DNA of 64,000 nt from Halomonas sp. UBA3074 (GTDB taxonomy: Bacteria > Pseudomonadota > Gammaproteobacteria > Pseudomonadales > Halomonadaceae). Below, one piece after another: positions 8,510 to 17,015 of the stretch. Below the pieces are notes generated by a model that ran no database searches, was not told the DNA's origin, and worked only from the letters and a program-made list of their open reading frames with translations. Position 1 is the first letter of the stretch. Each line of letters begins with the position of its first letter. The position numbers and the translations under genes were made by a program. Location: assembly GCF_002366715.1 (NCBI RefSeq), contig NZ_DFBS01000036.1:1-64000 (forward strand), written 5' to 3'.

Positions 8510-9682
8510 ATGAATGAGCGACAGCAGGCGATAGCAATGCGGTTAAGTAACTTATGGCTACATTTTCGTCGGGCATCCGACGTTTGGCTTGTCCGGCTAG
8601 CGGCTTTGGCCTTAGTGGGTGGACTGGCGCAACCCGCTCAGGCAGAGAGCGTCCGGGAGTTAGCGAGCTTTGCAGGCGTACGTGATAACCAATTGGTCGG
8701 CTATGGTTTAGTCGTTGGCCTTGACAGTACCGGCGACCAAACGACGCAAGCACCGTTTACCAGTCAAAGCCTAACCAACATGCTCTCACAGCTGGGTGTG
8801 ACCGTGCCGGCAGGCACAAATTTACAGCTACGTAACGTGGCGGCGGTCATGGTAACCACGGATTTACCCCCGTTCTCAAGGCCGGGTCAGCGCCTAGATA
8901 TTGTGGTGTCTTCGATTGCTAACGCCCGTAGTTTGCGAGGTGGTACGCTGCTAATGACACCTTTAAAAGGTGCCGATGGTGATACCTATGCCATTGCCCA
9001 GGGCAACATGTTGGTGGGTGGCGCAGGTGCCCAAGCAGGAGGCAGCAGCGTGCAGATCAATCAGCAGGCTTCGGGACGTATTCCCAACGGCGCCTTGGTT
9101 GAAAGAGAAGTGCCGCTTAATTTGGGTGGCAACGGCGGCATGCTTGAATTACAGCTCAACGAATCAGATTTTGGCACCGTTCAGCGCATGGTCACGGCGA
9201 TTAATAATGAATTTGGTCAGTCAGTTGCCTATGCGCGCAACGGCCGAGTGATTGCCCTTGATGGGCCTGCTGACGACAATGCGCGGGTCAATTTCATGGC
9301 TCGCATCGAAAATGTGCAGGTAACACCTACGGAAGCACCGGCGCGGGTGGTTTTAAATTCACGTACAGGCTCAGTCGTGATGAACAGTGCTGTTACGTTG
9401 CGCCAGGCGGCGGTAGCCCACGGCAGTTTATCGATCATGATCGATACCCAGTTTGGGGTGAGCCAGCCTAACCCCTTTGGTGAGGGCGAAACGGTCGTGG
9501 TGCCAGACGCGGATATTGAAATCGATCAGCAAGAGGCCTACCTGCAAATCGTAGAAGGTGCGCAGCTCAACGAAGTAGTCAATGCGCTGAATGCATTAGG
9601 CGCGACGCCTCAAGACTTAATGTCCATCCTAGAAGCGTTAAAAGTGTCAGGTTCGCTGCGCGCTGAGCTGGAGGTTATTTGA
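8510..9682 (+). CDS. flgI: FlgI, P-ring protein
   Basis: This 390-residue P-ring subunit has an N-terminal signal peptide (hydrophobic core around 28-39, cleavage after PAQA). The mature protein begins ESVRELASFAGVRDNQLVGY, the family signature, followed by GLDSTGDQT. The region after that is conserved throughout (LTNMLSQLGV, NVAAVMVTTDLPPF). The signal is rather long; an ATG at 8537 gives a shorter version, and the choice is uncertain. Its stop overlaps the flgJ start. Confidence 0.94.
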   Translation: MNERQQAIAMRLSNLWLHFRRASDVWLVRLAALALVGGLAQPAQAESVRELASFAGVRDNQLVGYGLVVGLDSTGDQTTQAPFTSQSLTNMLSQLGVTVPAGTNLQLRNVAAVMVTTDLPPFSRPGQRLDIVVSSIANARSLRGGTLLMTPLKGADGDTYAIAQGNMLVGGAGAQAGGSSVQINQQASGRIPNGALVEREVPLNLGGNGGMLELQLNESDFGTVQRMVTAINNEFGQSVAYARNGRVIALDGPADDNARVNFMARIENVQVTPTEAPARVVLNSRTGSVVMNSAVTLRQAAVAHGSLSIMIDTQFGVSQPNPFGEGETVVVPDADIEIDQQEAYLQIVEGAQLNEVVNALNALGATPQDLMSILEALKVSGSLRAELEVI

Positions 9683-10716
9683 TGAGCGCGAGTGATATGA
9701 CCAGCCAGTTTGCCCTCGACATGAATGGTTTTCAGCGGCTTCAACACACCGCTCGCGTCGATCCTGAGGCGGGTGTCAATGGTGCTGCCCAGCAATTTGA
9801 AGCGTTATTCATTCAAATGATGATGAAGAGCATGCGTGATGCGACACCTAGCGCAGGTCTGATGAATAGCAGCGCAACAGATACCTATCAATCGATGCTG
9901 GATCAGCAGTGGTCACAAGTAATGGCTTCGCGTGGCATGGGTCTTGCGGAAGTGCTCGTTGAGCAACTAGAGCGCCAAGGAGCTATTCCAAAAGCAGAAT
10001 CGTCAGCAAACGCTGATCGCGAGTTGCAGGCGTTAATTGCGGGCATTCCTCGGGGCACGCCTCGCATGCTGGATGGTTCCTTCTCGGCCGCTCAAGCTTC
10101 CATGGCTGAAGCAACCCCGCAGGGCAGTGGCAGATTTTTGGACGAGCTTGAAGCGATCCGCCAAGGGGTGCAGAGAAGCAGTGAGCCTGTTACTTCTACG
10201 CTAGCCCAACGAGAACAAAATGCACTAGCCCATGTCGATCAGTTTGTCCAAACGCTTGCGAAACCCGCGCAGGCGGCTAGTGCTACTACAGGCGTTCCTG
10301 CAGAACTGATTTTGGCGCAAGCGGCGCTAGAAACAGGCTGGGGACGCCACGAAATCACCACGCGAAATGGCAATAACAGTCATAACCTGTTTGGGATTAA
10401 GGCCGGTAGCCATTGGCAAGGCGAAACTACGGATATTGTGACCCATGAGTATATCGATGGGCGTCGTACCCAAGTCGTCGACACATTCCGTGTTTATGAT
10501 TCGTTTGAGCACGCGTTTACCGACTATGCCAGCTTGATTAGCAATAACCCTCGTTATGCCGGTGTGATTCAGGCGCCTAATGCTGAGCTGGCGGCGCGCG
10601 AGTTGCAGCGAGGAGGCTATGCGACAGATCCTCTCTATGCAGACAAACTAGTCGCCGTCATGAAATCTCTGGGCCCGATTGAAGCTGGCGGCAATTTTCT
10701 GGCAGATTCTCGCTAG
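9682..10716 (+). CDS. flgJ: FlgJ, rod cap and peptidoglycan hydrolase
   Basis: FlgJ is a two-domain protein of 344 residues. The N-terminal rod-binding domain (about 30-100) contains AAQQFEALFIQMMMKSMRDA, the family signature. The C-terminal glucosaminidase domain (about 180-340) has the catalytic-glutamate segment LILAQAALETGWGRHEI and HNLFGIKAGSHW. It digs a hole in the cell wall for the rod. The ATG at 9682 overlaps the flgI stop (TGATG) and follows GAGG; a TTG one codon earlier is less likely. Confidence 0.94.
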   Translation: MSASDMTSQFALDMNGFQRLQHTARVDPEAGVNGAAQQFEALFIQMMMKSMRDATPSAGLMNSSATDTYQSMLDQQWSQVMASRGMGLAEVLVEQLERQGAIPKAESSANADRELQALIAGIPRGTPRMLDGSFSAAQASMAEATPQGSGRFLDELEAIRQGVQRSSEPVTSTLAQREQNALAHVDQFVQTLAKPAQAASATTGVPAELILAQAALETGWGRHEITTRNGNNSHNLFGIKAGSHWQGETTDIVTHEYIDGRRTQVVDTFRVYDSFEHAFTDYASLISNNPRYAGVIQAPNAELAARELQRGGYATDPLYADKLVAVMKSLGPIEAGGNFLADSR

Positions 10717-10724
10717 CCCCTTCC

Positions 10725-10751
10725 TCAAGTTTTTCTGCGCAGTGCCGATAG
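10725..10751 (+). promoter_or_regulatory. sigma-28 (FliA) promoter of flgK
   Basis: The sequence reads TCAA, 15 bases, GCCGATAG, one base off the consensus in each hexamer-like element. It sits between flgJ and flgK, about 39 bases before the flgK ATG, and would make flgKL a late operon. The GCCGATA is also the left half of an inverted repeat with TATCGGC at 10768-10774, in the likely 5' leader. Confidence 0.75.
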
Positions 10752-10789
10752 TTATAAAAGATATAGGTATCGGCCTAAGGAATTGAATC

Positions 10790-12721
10790 ATGAGCATGTT
10801 TTCGATTGGGTTAAGCGGTCTTAACGCAGCACAGAACGCCCTTAATACAAGCAGTAACAACATTAGTAATGTCTACACGCCTGGCTATAACCGAGAGTTA
10901 GCCCAACTGGGTGAGGGCCGTGTGGGCGGGGGCGTTCGGGTCAACGACATTGAGCGTCAGTTCAATACCTATGTCGCTGATCAGTTAAACAGTGCAAAGA
11001 CCCAGTCGAGTGCATTAGAAACGTATTATAACCAAGTATCGCAAATCGATAACTTGTTAGCCGATCGCGAGGCAGGCTTAGCGCCACTCATGCAGGGGTT
11101 CTTCTCATCGTTAGAAGATCTAGCCAGCTCGCCATCTGATCCAGCCGCTCGCCAGGGTGTACTGGGCCAAGCCAATACGCTGAGTTCCCAGTTCCGCTCT
11201 TTCGATGGCTACCTGCAGGATATGCAGGGAAATATTAATAGCCAGATTAAAGATGAAATTACCCAGATCAATAATACGGCTGAGCAAATCGCGGGCTTAA
11301 ATAAAGAGATCGCATTAGCACGTGCCCGTACTGGCGAAGCACCTAACAGCCTGCTCAATCAGCGGGACCATATGGTATCTGAGCTCAACGAGCGAATGAA
11401 CCTGCGCTTGAACGTTCAGGATGGGAAAACCTATAACATCAGCTTGCCTAATGGGCAGCCGCTAGTAACCGGTACTAACTCCTTTCAGTTGGAAGCGGTG
11501 CAAGCCGATTATGATCCTCAGCGAACCGTCGTAGGCTATCGCGATGGTGGTGGCAATTTAGTTCAGCTAGACGAATCGACGATTACGGGGGGGGCTTTGG
11601 GTGGCTTGATGACCTTCCGTTCTGAAACCCTGGACAAGACACAGAACCAGATTGGCCAGCTAGCCGTTTCACTAGCAACGGCTTTCAACGAGCAGCACAA
11701 ACTCGGTGTAGATCTTAATGGTGACCAGGGTGAGGATTTCTTTGCCGTTCGCGCACCGCAATCCTATGGTCATAAAGGCAATAGTGAACCGGATCTATTA
11801 ACGTCGGTGGCGTTCGACCCAGAAACGGTCGATAAGCTGCGTGCTACGGACTATACCGTCTCGTTTGATGAAAACCTTGATCCCGTCGTAACGCGTAATG
11901 ATAACGGCCAAGTGCTCAGTAGTACGGATCCCGATAGTGCCAATTACGTTGACGTAACAGGTTGGACTGGTGGTGCAGGCAATGGCTCGGGTGAAATCAC
12001 CTTTGGTGGTGTGACGCTTTCGTTTTCTAGTGGTAATAACGTTCAAGAAGGCGACAGCTTTGAAATCCAGCCGGTGCGGCGTGCTGCCAATGGCATGGAA
12101 ACCAACATTTCTGATGTGGATAAGATTGCGGCCGCTAGCTTCGCCGATATCGAAGGCGACTTGAATATTGGTAAAGTAAATTTCGATGGTGCTTTTGCTA
12201 CTAATGAAAATTACACGTTTGAGTTTGAAGGTAGCCGCATCAATACGCCGACCGACATCAATGTCAACGGCGAAACTTATGACTCTGATGTTCCATTAGC
12301 CGTAGGTGATCGAATTCAAATCGACGGCATTGAGTTTACTCTCAACGAACTTCCAAAGGATGGGGAAGAATCTACTCTTACTATTAGCCTTAGCGATGCT
12401 AGCTCTGGTGATAACCGTAACGCGTTGGCGTTGCAAAACCTGCAATCTGAATCGATAGTCGGTGCTAGCGCAACTGTCTCTGGTGCGTATGCATCCATAG
12501 TGAGCGATGTCGGTAACCGTACCAATATCACTGAAGTGAATTTGGACGCACGCCAAGGTTTGACCGACCAATTGACCGCGGTGCAGCAGTCAGAATCAGG
12601 GGTCAATTTAGACGAAGAAGCCGCTAATTTGATCCGTTATCAGCAGTACTATCAGGCCAATGCGCGTGTGATCGACACCGCAGGAACGCTGATGGACACC
12701 ATCTTGAACCTGCGCGGTTAA
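10790..12721 (+). CDS. flgK: FlgK, hook-filament junction protein 1 (HAP1)
   Basis: FlgK joins the hook to the filament. It is 643 residues, about 100 longer than E. coli FlgK. The N-terminus (MSMFSIGLSGLNAAQNALNT, then SNNISNVYTPGYNRE) and the C-terminus (GVNLDEEAANLIRYQQYYQA, then NARVIDTAGTLMDTILNLRG) are strongly conserved. The additional length lies in the acidic, variable centre (about 330-560). AAGGAA precedes the ATG. It is co-transcribed with flgL, 16 bases downstream, from the sigma-28 promoter. Confidence 0.96.
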   Translation: MSMFSIGLSGLNAAQNALNTSSNNISNVYTPGYNRELAQLGEGRVGGGVRVNDIERQFNTYVADQLNSAKTQSSALETYYNQVSQIDNLLADREAGLAPLMQGFFSSLEDLASSPSDPAARQGVLGQANTLSSQFRSFDGYLQDMQGNINSQIKDEITQINNTAEQIAGLNKEIALARARTGEAPNSLLNQRDHMVSELNERMNLRLNVQDGKTYNISLPNGQPLVTGTNSFQLEAVQADYDPQRTVVGYRDGGGNLVQLDESTITGGALGGLMTFRSETLDKTQNQIGQLAVSLATAFNEQHKLGVDLNGDQGEDFFAVRAPQSYGHKGNSEPDLLTSVAFDPETVDKLRATDYTVSFDENLDPVVTRNDNGQVLSSTDPDSANYVDVTGWTGGAGNGSGEITFGGVTLSFSSGNNVQEGDSFEIQPVRRAANGMETNISDVDKIAAASFADIEGDLNIGKVNFDGAFATNENYTFEFEGSRINTPTDINVNGETYDSDVPLAVGDRIQIDGIEFTLNELPKDGEESTLTISLSDASSGDNRNALALQNLQSESIVGASATVSGAYASIVSDVGNRTNITEVNLDARQGLTDQLTAVQQSESGVNLDEEAANLIRYQQYYQANARVIDTAGTLMDTILNLRG

Positions 12722-12737
12722 TCCGGGAGCTTAAGTG

Positions 12738-14030
12738 ATGCGTATTAGTACCGTTACCATGTTCGAGCAAAGCACAGCGTCTATGAACCGTCAGCAAAGC
12801 GAGCTGATGAAAGTCAGCCAACAGATTGCTAGTGGGCGTCGAATAGTGAATCCCTCCGACGATCCACAGGCGGCGTCACGAGCAGTCGGTGTCGATCAAG
12901 CAAAAGCAGTGACTGAACAATATTCAGACGCACGGATTTCGGCGCGTAATTCGCTTTCTCAGACCGAAAGCATTTTGAACAGTGTTAGCGATGCGGTCAC
13001 TAGTGCCAAAACGCTGTTGATTCAGGCATCGAGTGACACGCTGAGTGACGTCGACCGTGAGTCAATCGCCAGCGAGCTGAAAGGCGTTTACGAGACGATG
13101 CTAGGCCAGGCTAATGCCACCGATGGTAACGGTCGTTACCTGTTTGGCGGTTATAAAGATAATGCTCCGCCGTTTGTTAAATCAGCCGGCGGCAGCATTG
13201 AGTACCAGGGCGACAGCAATGTACGCGAACAACGTGTGGACGCCTCGCGGCTGATGCCGGTTAACGATAACGGCGAGACTATATTTAAGAGCGTGCCCAG
13301 TGGTGCAGGCTATATAGCTGAATCGGTCCGGACTAGCATCCAGGGCGAGCGTCTCACTGGTGGCGAAGCTAGAAATGATGGCACCGCAACATTTACTGGC
13401 CCGCAGGTAAGAGATGTAAATGCTGAGGGTTATGGAGAGAACTATCGAATGGTTTTCGGCGGCGATGAAGACGCTGGCTTTACCTATGACGTTCAGAAAT
13501 TCGATGAGGTGGTTGGTGAGTGGGATACGGCTACTCCAGTGCTTAGCGGTACTTATAGCCCCTCCGGCGAAGGCCAGCAGATTGAATTTGCAGGTGTCTC
13601 AATTAAACTTGAGGGGAAACCTGAGGCTGGAGACGAGATCCTCGTTGCTAAAGCTGGTGGAGAGGTTCGTGATGCCGATCTTTTCCGCACGATGGAAGAA
13701 GCTATTCGCGTACTAGAAAATCCTGCTGACACTCCCGCCAAGAAAGCTGATCTGCGCAATACGCTAAACACTGCCATGCGTGATCTGGACAATAGCTTAG
13801 ATAATGTCTTAACCGTGCGTGCGTCTGCGGGAGCACGGCTCAATGAGCTTGATGTCGTTGATGCCGTTGGTAGTAACCGGATGTTGAACTACGAGCAAAC
13901 GCTGTCTGATTTGGTGGATCTGGATTACGCTGAAGCAATCTCAGAATACAGCTTGCGCCAAGTAGGTATGCAGGCGGCCCAAAAGGCATTCGTGGATATC
14001 AAAGGCTTATCCCTGTTTAACTATATGTAG
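12738..14030 (+). CDS. flgL: FlgL, hook-filament junction protein 3 (HAP3)
   Basis: FlgL is 430 residues against about 317 in E. coli. The flagellin-like N-terminus (MRISTVTMFEQSTASMNRQQ, then the phrase QIASGRRIVNPSDDPQAASR) and the C-terminus (SDLVDLDYAEAISEYSLRQV) are clear. The additional 110 or so residues are in the middle (about 165-330), which is acidic. The ATG at 12738 has GGGAG upstream; a GTG immediately before it is also in frame. A strong terminator follows. Confidence 0.95.
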   Translation: MRISTVTMFEQSTASMNRQQSELMKVSQQIASGRRIVNPSDDPQAASRAVGVDQAKAVTEQYSDARISARNSLSQTESILNSVSDAVTSAKTLLIQASSDTLSDVDRESIASELKGVYETMLGQANATDGNGRYLFGGYKDNAPPFVKSAGGSIEYQGDSNVREQRVDASRLMPVNDNGETIFKSVPSGAGYIAESVRTSIQGERLTGGEARNDGTATFTGPQVRDVNAEGYGENYRMVFGGDEDAGFTYDVQKFDEVVGEWDTATPVLSGTYSPSGEGQQIEFAGVSIKLEGKPEAGDEILVAKAGGEVRDADLFRTMEEAIRVLENPADTPAKKADLRNTLNTAMRDLDNSLDNVLTVRASAGARLNELDVVDAVGSNRMLNYEQTLSDLVDLDYAEAISEYSLRQVGMQAAQKAFVDIKGLSLFNYM

Positions 14031-14057
14031 AAATAATTAATTTTCACAAAATGCACT

Positions 14058-14092
14058 AAAAACCCCAGGCTTTTGTAGAGCCTGGGGTTTTT
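14058..14092. terminator. bidirectional rho-independent terminator between flgL and fliR
   Basis: AAAAACCCCAGGCT, a 7-base loop and AGCCTGGGGTTTTT form a perfect hairpin with A and T tracts on both sides. It ends flgKL on the plus strand. On the minus strand it overlaps the fliR stop codon and ends the fli operon. Confidence 0.93.
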
Positions 14093-14882
14093 AGGTTAAG
14101 GGCGCCATTGTTTCGATTAAATTTTGTAGAAAGCCTAATCCTTGAGTAAATAAACGCTCTAGAAACCGGCTGATATCGGTCATCAGTACCATCATTAATA
14201 TAAGGCCGACGATGAGGGACGTTGGGAAGCCGATATTGAAGACGGTGAGCTGAGGTGCGGAGCGGTTTAATATACCTAAGGCCAGGTTGATGGTTAGCAG
14301 CGAGGCCACCAGCGGCAGCGCCAGTAACATGCCTGCAGCAAAAATGGTCCCCGCGTAGCGGGCGAGCAAAATAAACGCGTCTGGATTGAACGTCCCAATG
14401 CCAATGGGCAGCGTTTGGAAGCTCATAATCAGCGTTTCAAGCACCATTAGATGGCCATTCATCGCCAGGAACATGAGCAGTGTGATCATGTAGAGGATGC
14501 GGGAAAGTACCATGATATTGGTACCGCTCGATGTATCAAAAAAGCTCGCAAACGCGAGGCCCATTTGCAGACCGATAAAATCCCCCGCCGCTTGAACGAC
14601 CGCAAAAATGATATGCATAACGAGGCCCATTGCTAAGCCTATCAGTATTTGTTCGATCATAATGCCGATGCCAGCCCAAGACATCACGGCGATATCTGGC
14701 ATGGCCGGCAGTATCGGGGCAATCACGATGGCAATAAGAGCAGCTAGACCCACTTTGGCTTGATTGGGCACACTGGAGTGGCCCCAAAGAGGCGAGGCGG
14801 CCATAAAGGCAGTGATACGTGCAAACGGCCATAAAAAAGCCACTAACCACCCTTGCAGCTGTGCGAAAGTGACCTCGACCAT
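14091..14882 (-). CDS. fliR: FliR, flagellar type III export gate protein
   Basis: FliR is 263 residues with about six hydrophobic segments, the family's usual size. Recognisable parts are FLWPFARITAFMAASPLWG near the N-terminus, VPNQAKVGLAALIAI and, toward the end, NIGFPTSLIVGLILMM. With FliP and FliQ it forms the helical export gate in the centre of the MS ring. It is the last gene of fliFGHIJKLMNOPQR; its stop lies within the shared terminator. Confidence 0.95.
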   Translation of the reverse strand: MVEVTFAQLQGWLVAFLWPFARITAFMAASPLWGHSSVPNQAKVGLAALIAIVIAPILPAMPDIAVMSWAGIGIMIEQILIGLAMGLVMHIIFAVVQAAGDFIGLQMGLAFASFFDTSSGTNIMVLSRILYMITLLMFLAMNGHLMVLETLIMSFQTLPIGIGTFNPDAFILLARYAGTIFAAGMLLALPLVASLLTINLALGILNRSAPQLTVFNIGFPTSLIVGLILMMVLMTDISRFLERLFTQGLGFLQNLIETMAPLT

Positions 14883-14886
14883 TGGT

Positions 14887-15156
14887 TTACATCACCATAT
14901 TAGGAATATTAGTAAATAGGCGATGGGTGAAGTCGGTAATCAAGCCAATCAGCCATGGGCCAGCAAAGACCAGTACCGCAAAGACGGCTAGAATCTTAGG
15001 AATGAAGGTCAGCGTCATTTCATTAATCTGTGTGGCTGCTTGAAACAGACTAATGATAAGGCCGGTGAACAGGGCGGCCAGCAGCATAGGGCCGGCAAGC
15101 AGAAGCGTTACTCGCATGCCTTGATAAGCAATACTCATCACCATTTCAGGGGTCAT
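14887..15156 (-). CDS. fliQ: FliQ, flagellar export gate protein
   Basis: FliQ is 89 residues with two membrane hairpins (about 14-38 and 53-75), the exact family size. It begins MTPEMVMSIAYQGMRVTLLL. The open frame extends 21 codons further upstream, but this ATG has AAAGGA eight bases before it and matches the conserved start. It lies between fliP and fliR; only a few bases separate it from fliR. Confidence 0.95.
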   Translation of the reverse strand: MTPEMVMSIAYQGMRVTLLLAGPMLLAALFTGLIISLFQAATQINEMTLTFIPKILAVFAVLVFAGPWLIGLITDFTHRLFTNIPNMVM

Positions 15157-15223
15157 CGCATAAATCCTTTGGGCCATATAAAAGGCACGGCCCATTGTAG
15201 GTAAAAGCTTCTTCAGCAACGCG

Positions 15224-16048
15224 CTATATCATGTAAAAGCTTTCGGCCATCGAGCCAATGATCAACTGCCAGCCATCCACTAAAATGAACAGCATCAGTT
15301 TAAAAGGTAACGAGATAGTGATGGGCGGTACCATCATCATCCCTAGCGCCATGAGTGTACTGGCAACGACTAGATCGATAATTAAGAAAGGTATGAATAT
15401 CGTAAACCCAATTTGAAACGCTGTTTTCAGCTCACTGGTGACAAAGGCGGGCAGCAAAACGCGCATAGGAAGCTCTTCTGGACCTTGCATAGGGCCTACT
15501 TCCGCCAAGCGAACGAACAGTGCTAAATCGGGCTCGCGGGTCTGTGCAAGCATAAACTCGCGAAACGGATCTTGGGCAAGCAGCAAAAACTCTTCAAAGT
15601 TAATTGATTCGTTGGTCAGCGGAACCCAGGCGTTATCATATACCTGTGCCAATACTGGCGACATAATGAAAAAAGTCAAAAATAGAGCAATCCCTAACAG
15701 CACTTGGTTAGGGGGCGTTGCCTGTGTGCCCATCGCTGTGCGTAACAGACTCAGCACTATGATGATGCGTGTGAAGCTGGTCATCATCAGCAGCATTGAG
15801 GGTAAAAATGCTAGCGAGCTTAGAAAGAGCAGGGTTTGCAGCGAGAGTGACCATTGCTGTCCACCGTCCTCTAACGGCTGGGAAATAACCCCGGGTATTT
15901 GCTGGGCATGCGCTGGCGCGGCGAGTACACAAATAGCCAGTGTGCTGATCAGCCATAGCCAGTACTGACTATGGCGGGTAGCCATTAGAGGCTTAAAAAC
16001 CGACTGCTTAAAAAAACAGGGCCAAGAAAGGTGCATCCAATGCCTCAT
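15224..16048 (-). CDS. fliP: FliP, flagellar export gate protein
   Basis: FliP is 274 residues from the ATG that overlaps the fliO stop (ATGA). A second ATG at 15985 gives 253 residues and a cleaner signal peptide (MATRHSQYWLWLISTLAICV, cleavage near AHA). E. coli FliP is 245 residues with a cleaved signal, so the shorter form may be the real one. The family core is clear: SLAFLPSMLLMMTSFTRIII, RTAMGTQATPPNQVLLGIAL, and IDLVVASTLMALGMMMVPPI. Confidence 0.94.
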   Translation of the reverse strand: MRHWMHLSWPCFFKQSVFKPLMATRHSQYWLWLISTLAICVLAAPAHAQQIPGVISQPLEDGGQQWSLSLQTLLFLSSLAFLPSMLLMMTSFTRIIIVLSLLRTAMGTQATPPNQVLLGIALFLTFFIMSPVLAQVYDNAWVPLTNESINFEEFLLLAQDPFREFMLAQTREPDLALFVRLAEVGPMQGPEELPMRVLLPAFVTSELKTAFQIGFTIFIPFLIIDLVVASTLMALGMMMVPPITISLPFKLMLFILVDGWQLIIGSMAESFYMI

Positions 16049-16488
16049 GGCGTCTTATGTGGATCGGAAGAAGGGTGCGACCCTTTTCGCTGATTGGTGG
16101 CGAGTGCTTTAGACAAACGTTGCGCAAAGCGAGAGGAGGAGGGCGATGAAACGGTTGACGTTCGTTCTTCTGGGGCTGGGCGTTCATGTAACTTGGTAAT
16201 ACGGCCTCCTCCAACGCCAACCACTAACCACGTATCTTCCACTTCGACGATGACAACGCGTTCACGATTGCCCACGGCCGTACTACCGACGACCCTTAAG
16301 TGAGCGCCATGACGAGTCGTGTGGTTGCTCCAGCGCTTTAAAAGCCACGTACAAATTAAAATGATAGCAATAACGAGGGCCAGCGCAGCGGCTGTCTTGC
16401 CCAGAACAGCCATGCCTACTAATGCTTCACCACTGTTACCCAGTGCGTCAAGTGAGCTGTTCTGCGCCGTGGAGGTTGCAACGCTCAT
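16045..16488 (-). CDS. fliO: FliO, export gate assembly factor
   Basis: FliO is a 147-residue bitopic membrane protein. One hydrophobic segment lies at about 30-48 (KTAAALALVIAIILICTWLL), followed by a basic stretch (KRWSNHTTRHG) and a cytoplasmic domain with the family pattern LRVVGSTAVGNRERVVIVEV and VVGVGGGRITKLHE. The tail (about 105-147) is Ser/Lys-rich and poorly conserved. FliO promotes assembly of the FliP-FliR complex. It overlaps fliN by 4 bases and fliP by 4. Confidence 0.9.
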   Translation of the reverse strand: MSVATSTAQNSSLDALGNSGEALVGMAVLGKTAAALALVIAIILICTWLLKRWSNHTTRHGAHLRVVGSTAVGNRERVVIVEVEDTWLVVGVGGGRITKLHERPAPEERTSTVSSPSSSRFAQRLSKALATNQRKGSHPSSDPHKTP

Positions 16489-17015
16489 CGATTCAATTTG
16501 TGAATACGTTCAGAGGGGGTGACGATTTCCGTGATCCGAATTCCGTATTTATCTTCGATAACAACTACTTCCCCTTGAGCGATTAAATATCCATTAATCA
16601 GGATATCCATTGGCTCCCCAGCCAACCCCTCGAGTTCAATAACCGAGCCCTGCGCTAACTCAAGCAATTGCTTGATAGTGAGCTTGGTACGTCCTAGCTC
16701 CACGGTGAGTTTCACCGGGATATCCATGATCATCTCAAGCTCTCGCGCTTGTGATGAGCCACTGTCCGGGCTTAGTGGGCGGAACACATCATCACTGGCG
16801 GGCTTTGCAGAGGATGCTTTAGACGTCTGCTCGGAAGCTGCAGACGCTTCTTCTCTGTCTTCGTCACTCTCTTCAGCCGCTTCTTGCTCTGCCATGGCAG
16901 CTGCCCATGGATCTTCTTCGCTGGCGGCGTCGGAAGGGGTCTCTTCTTGCTCGGACATGGCATCCGCCCAATCGTCTTCAGAGACATTCTGATTAGGCTT
17001 ATTGGGATCAGTCAT
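16485..17015 (-). CDS. fliN: FliN, C-ring switch protein
   Basis: FliN is 176 residues. The C-terminal SpoA domain (about 90-172) is canonical: MIMDIPVKLTVELGRTKLTI, KQLLELAQGSVIELEGLAGE, and IRITEIVTPSERI. The first 80 residues are an acidic low-complexity arm with two copies of a W-A-x-A-M-x-E-Q-E motif, at residues 16-24 and 37-45. One such copy is normal in Pseudomonas-type FliN; two is uncommon as far as I know. FliN binds FliH and FliM and sits at the base of the C ring. Confidence 0.95.
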   Translation of the reverse strand: MTDPNKPNQNVSEDDWADAMSEQEETPSDAASEEDPWAAAMAEQEAAEESDEDREEASAASEQTSKASSAKPASDDVFRPLSPDSGSSQARELEMIMDIPVKLTVELGRTKLTIKQLLELAQGSVIELEGLAGEPMDILINGYLIAQGEVVVIEDKYGIRITEIVTPSERIHKLNR

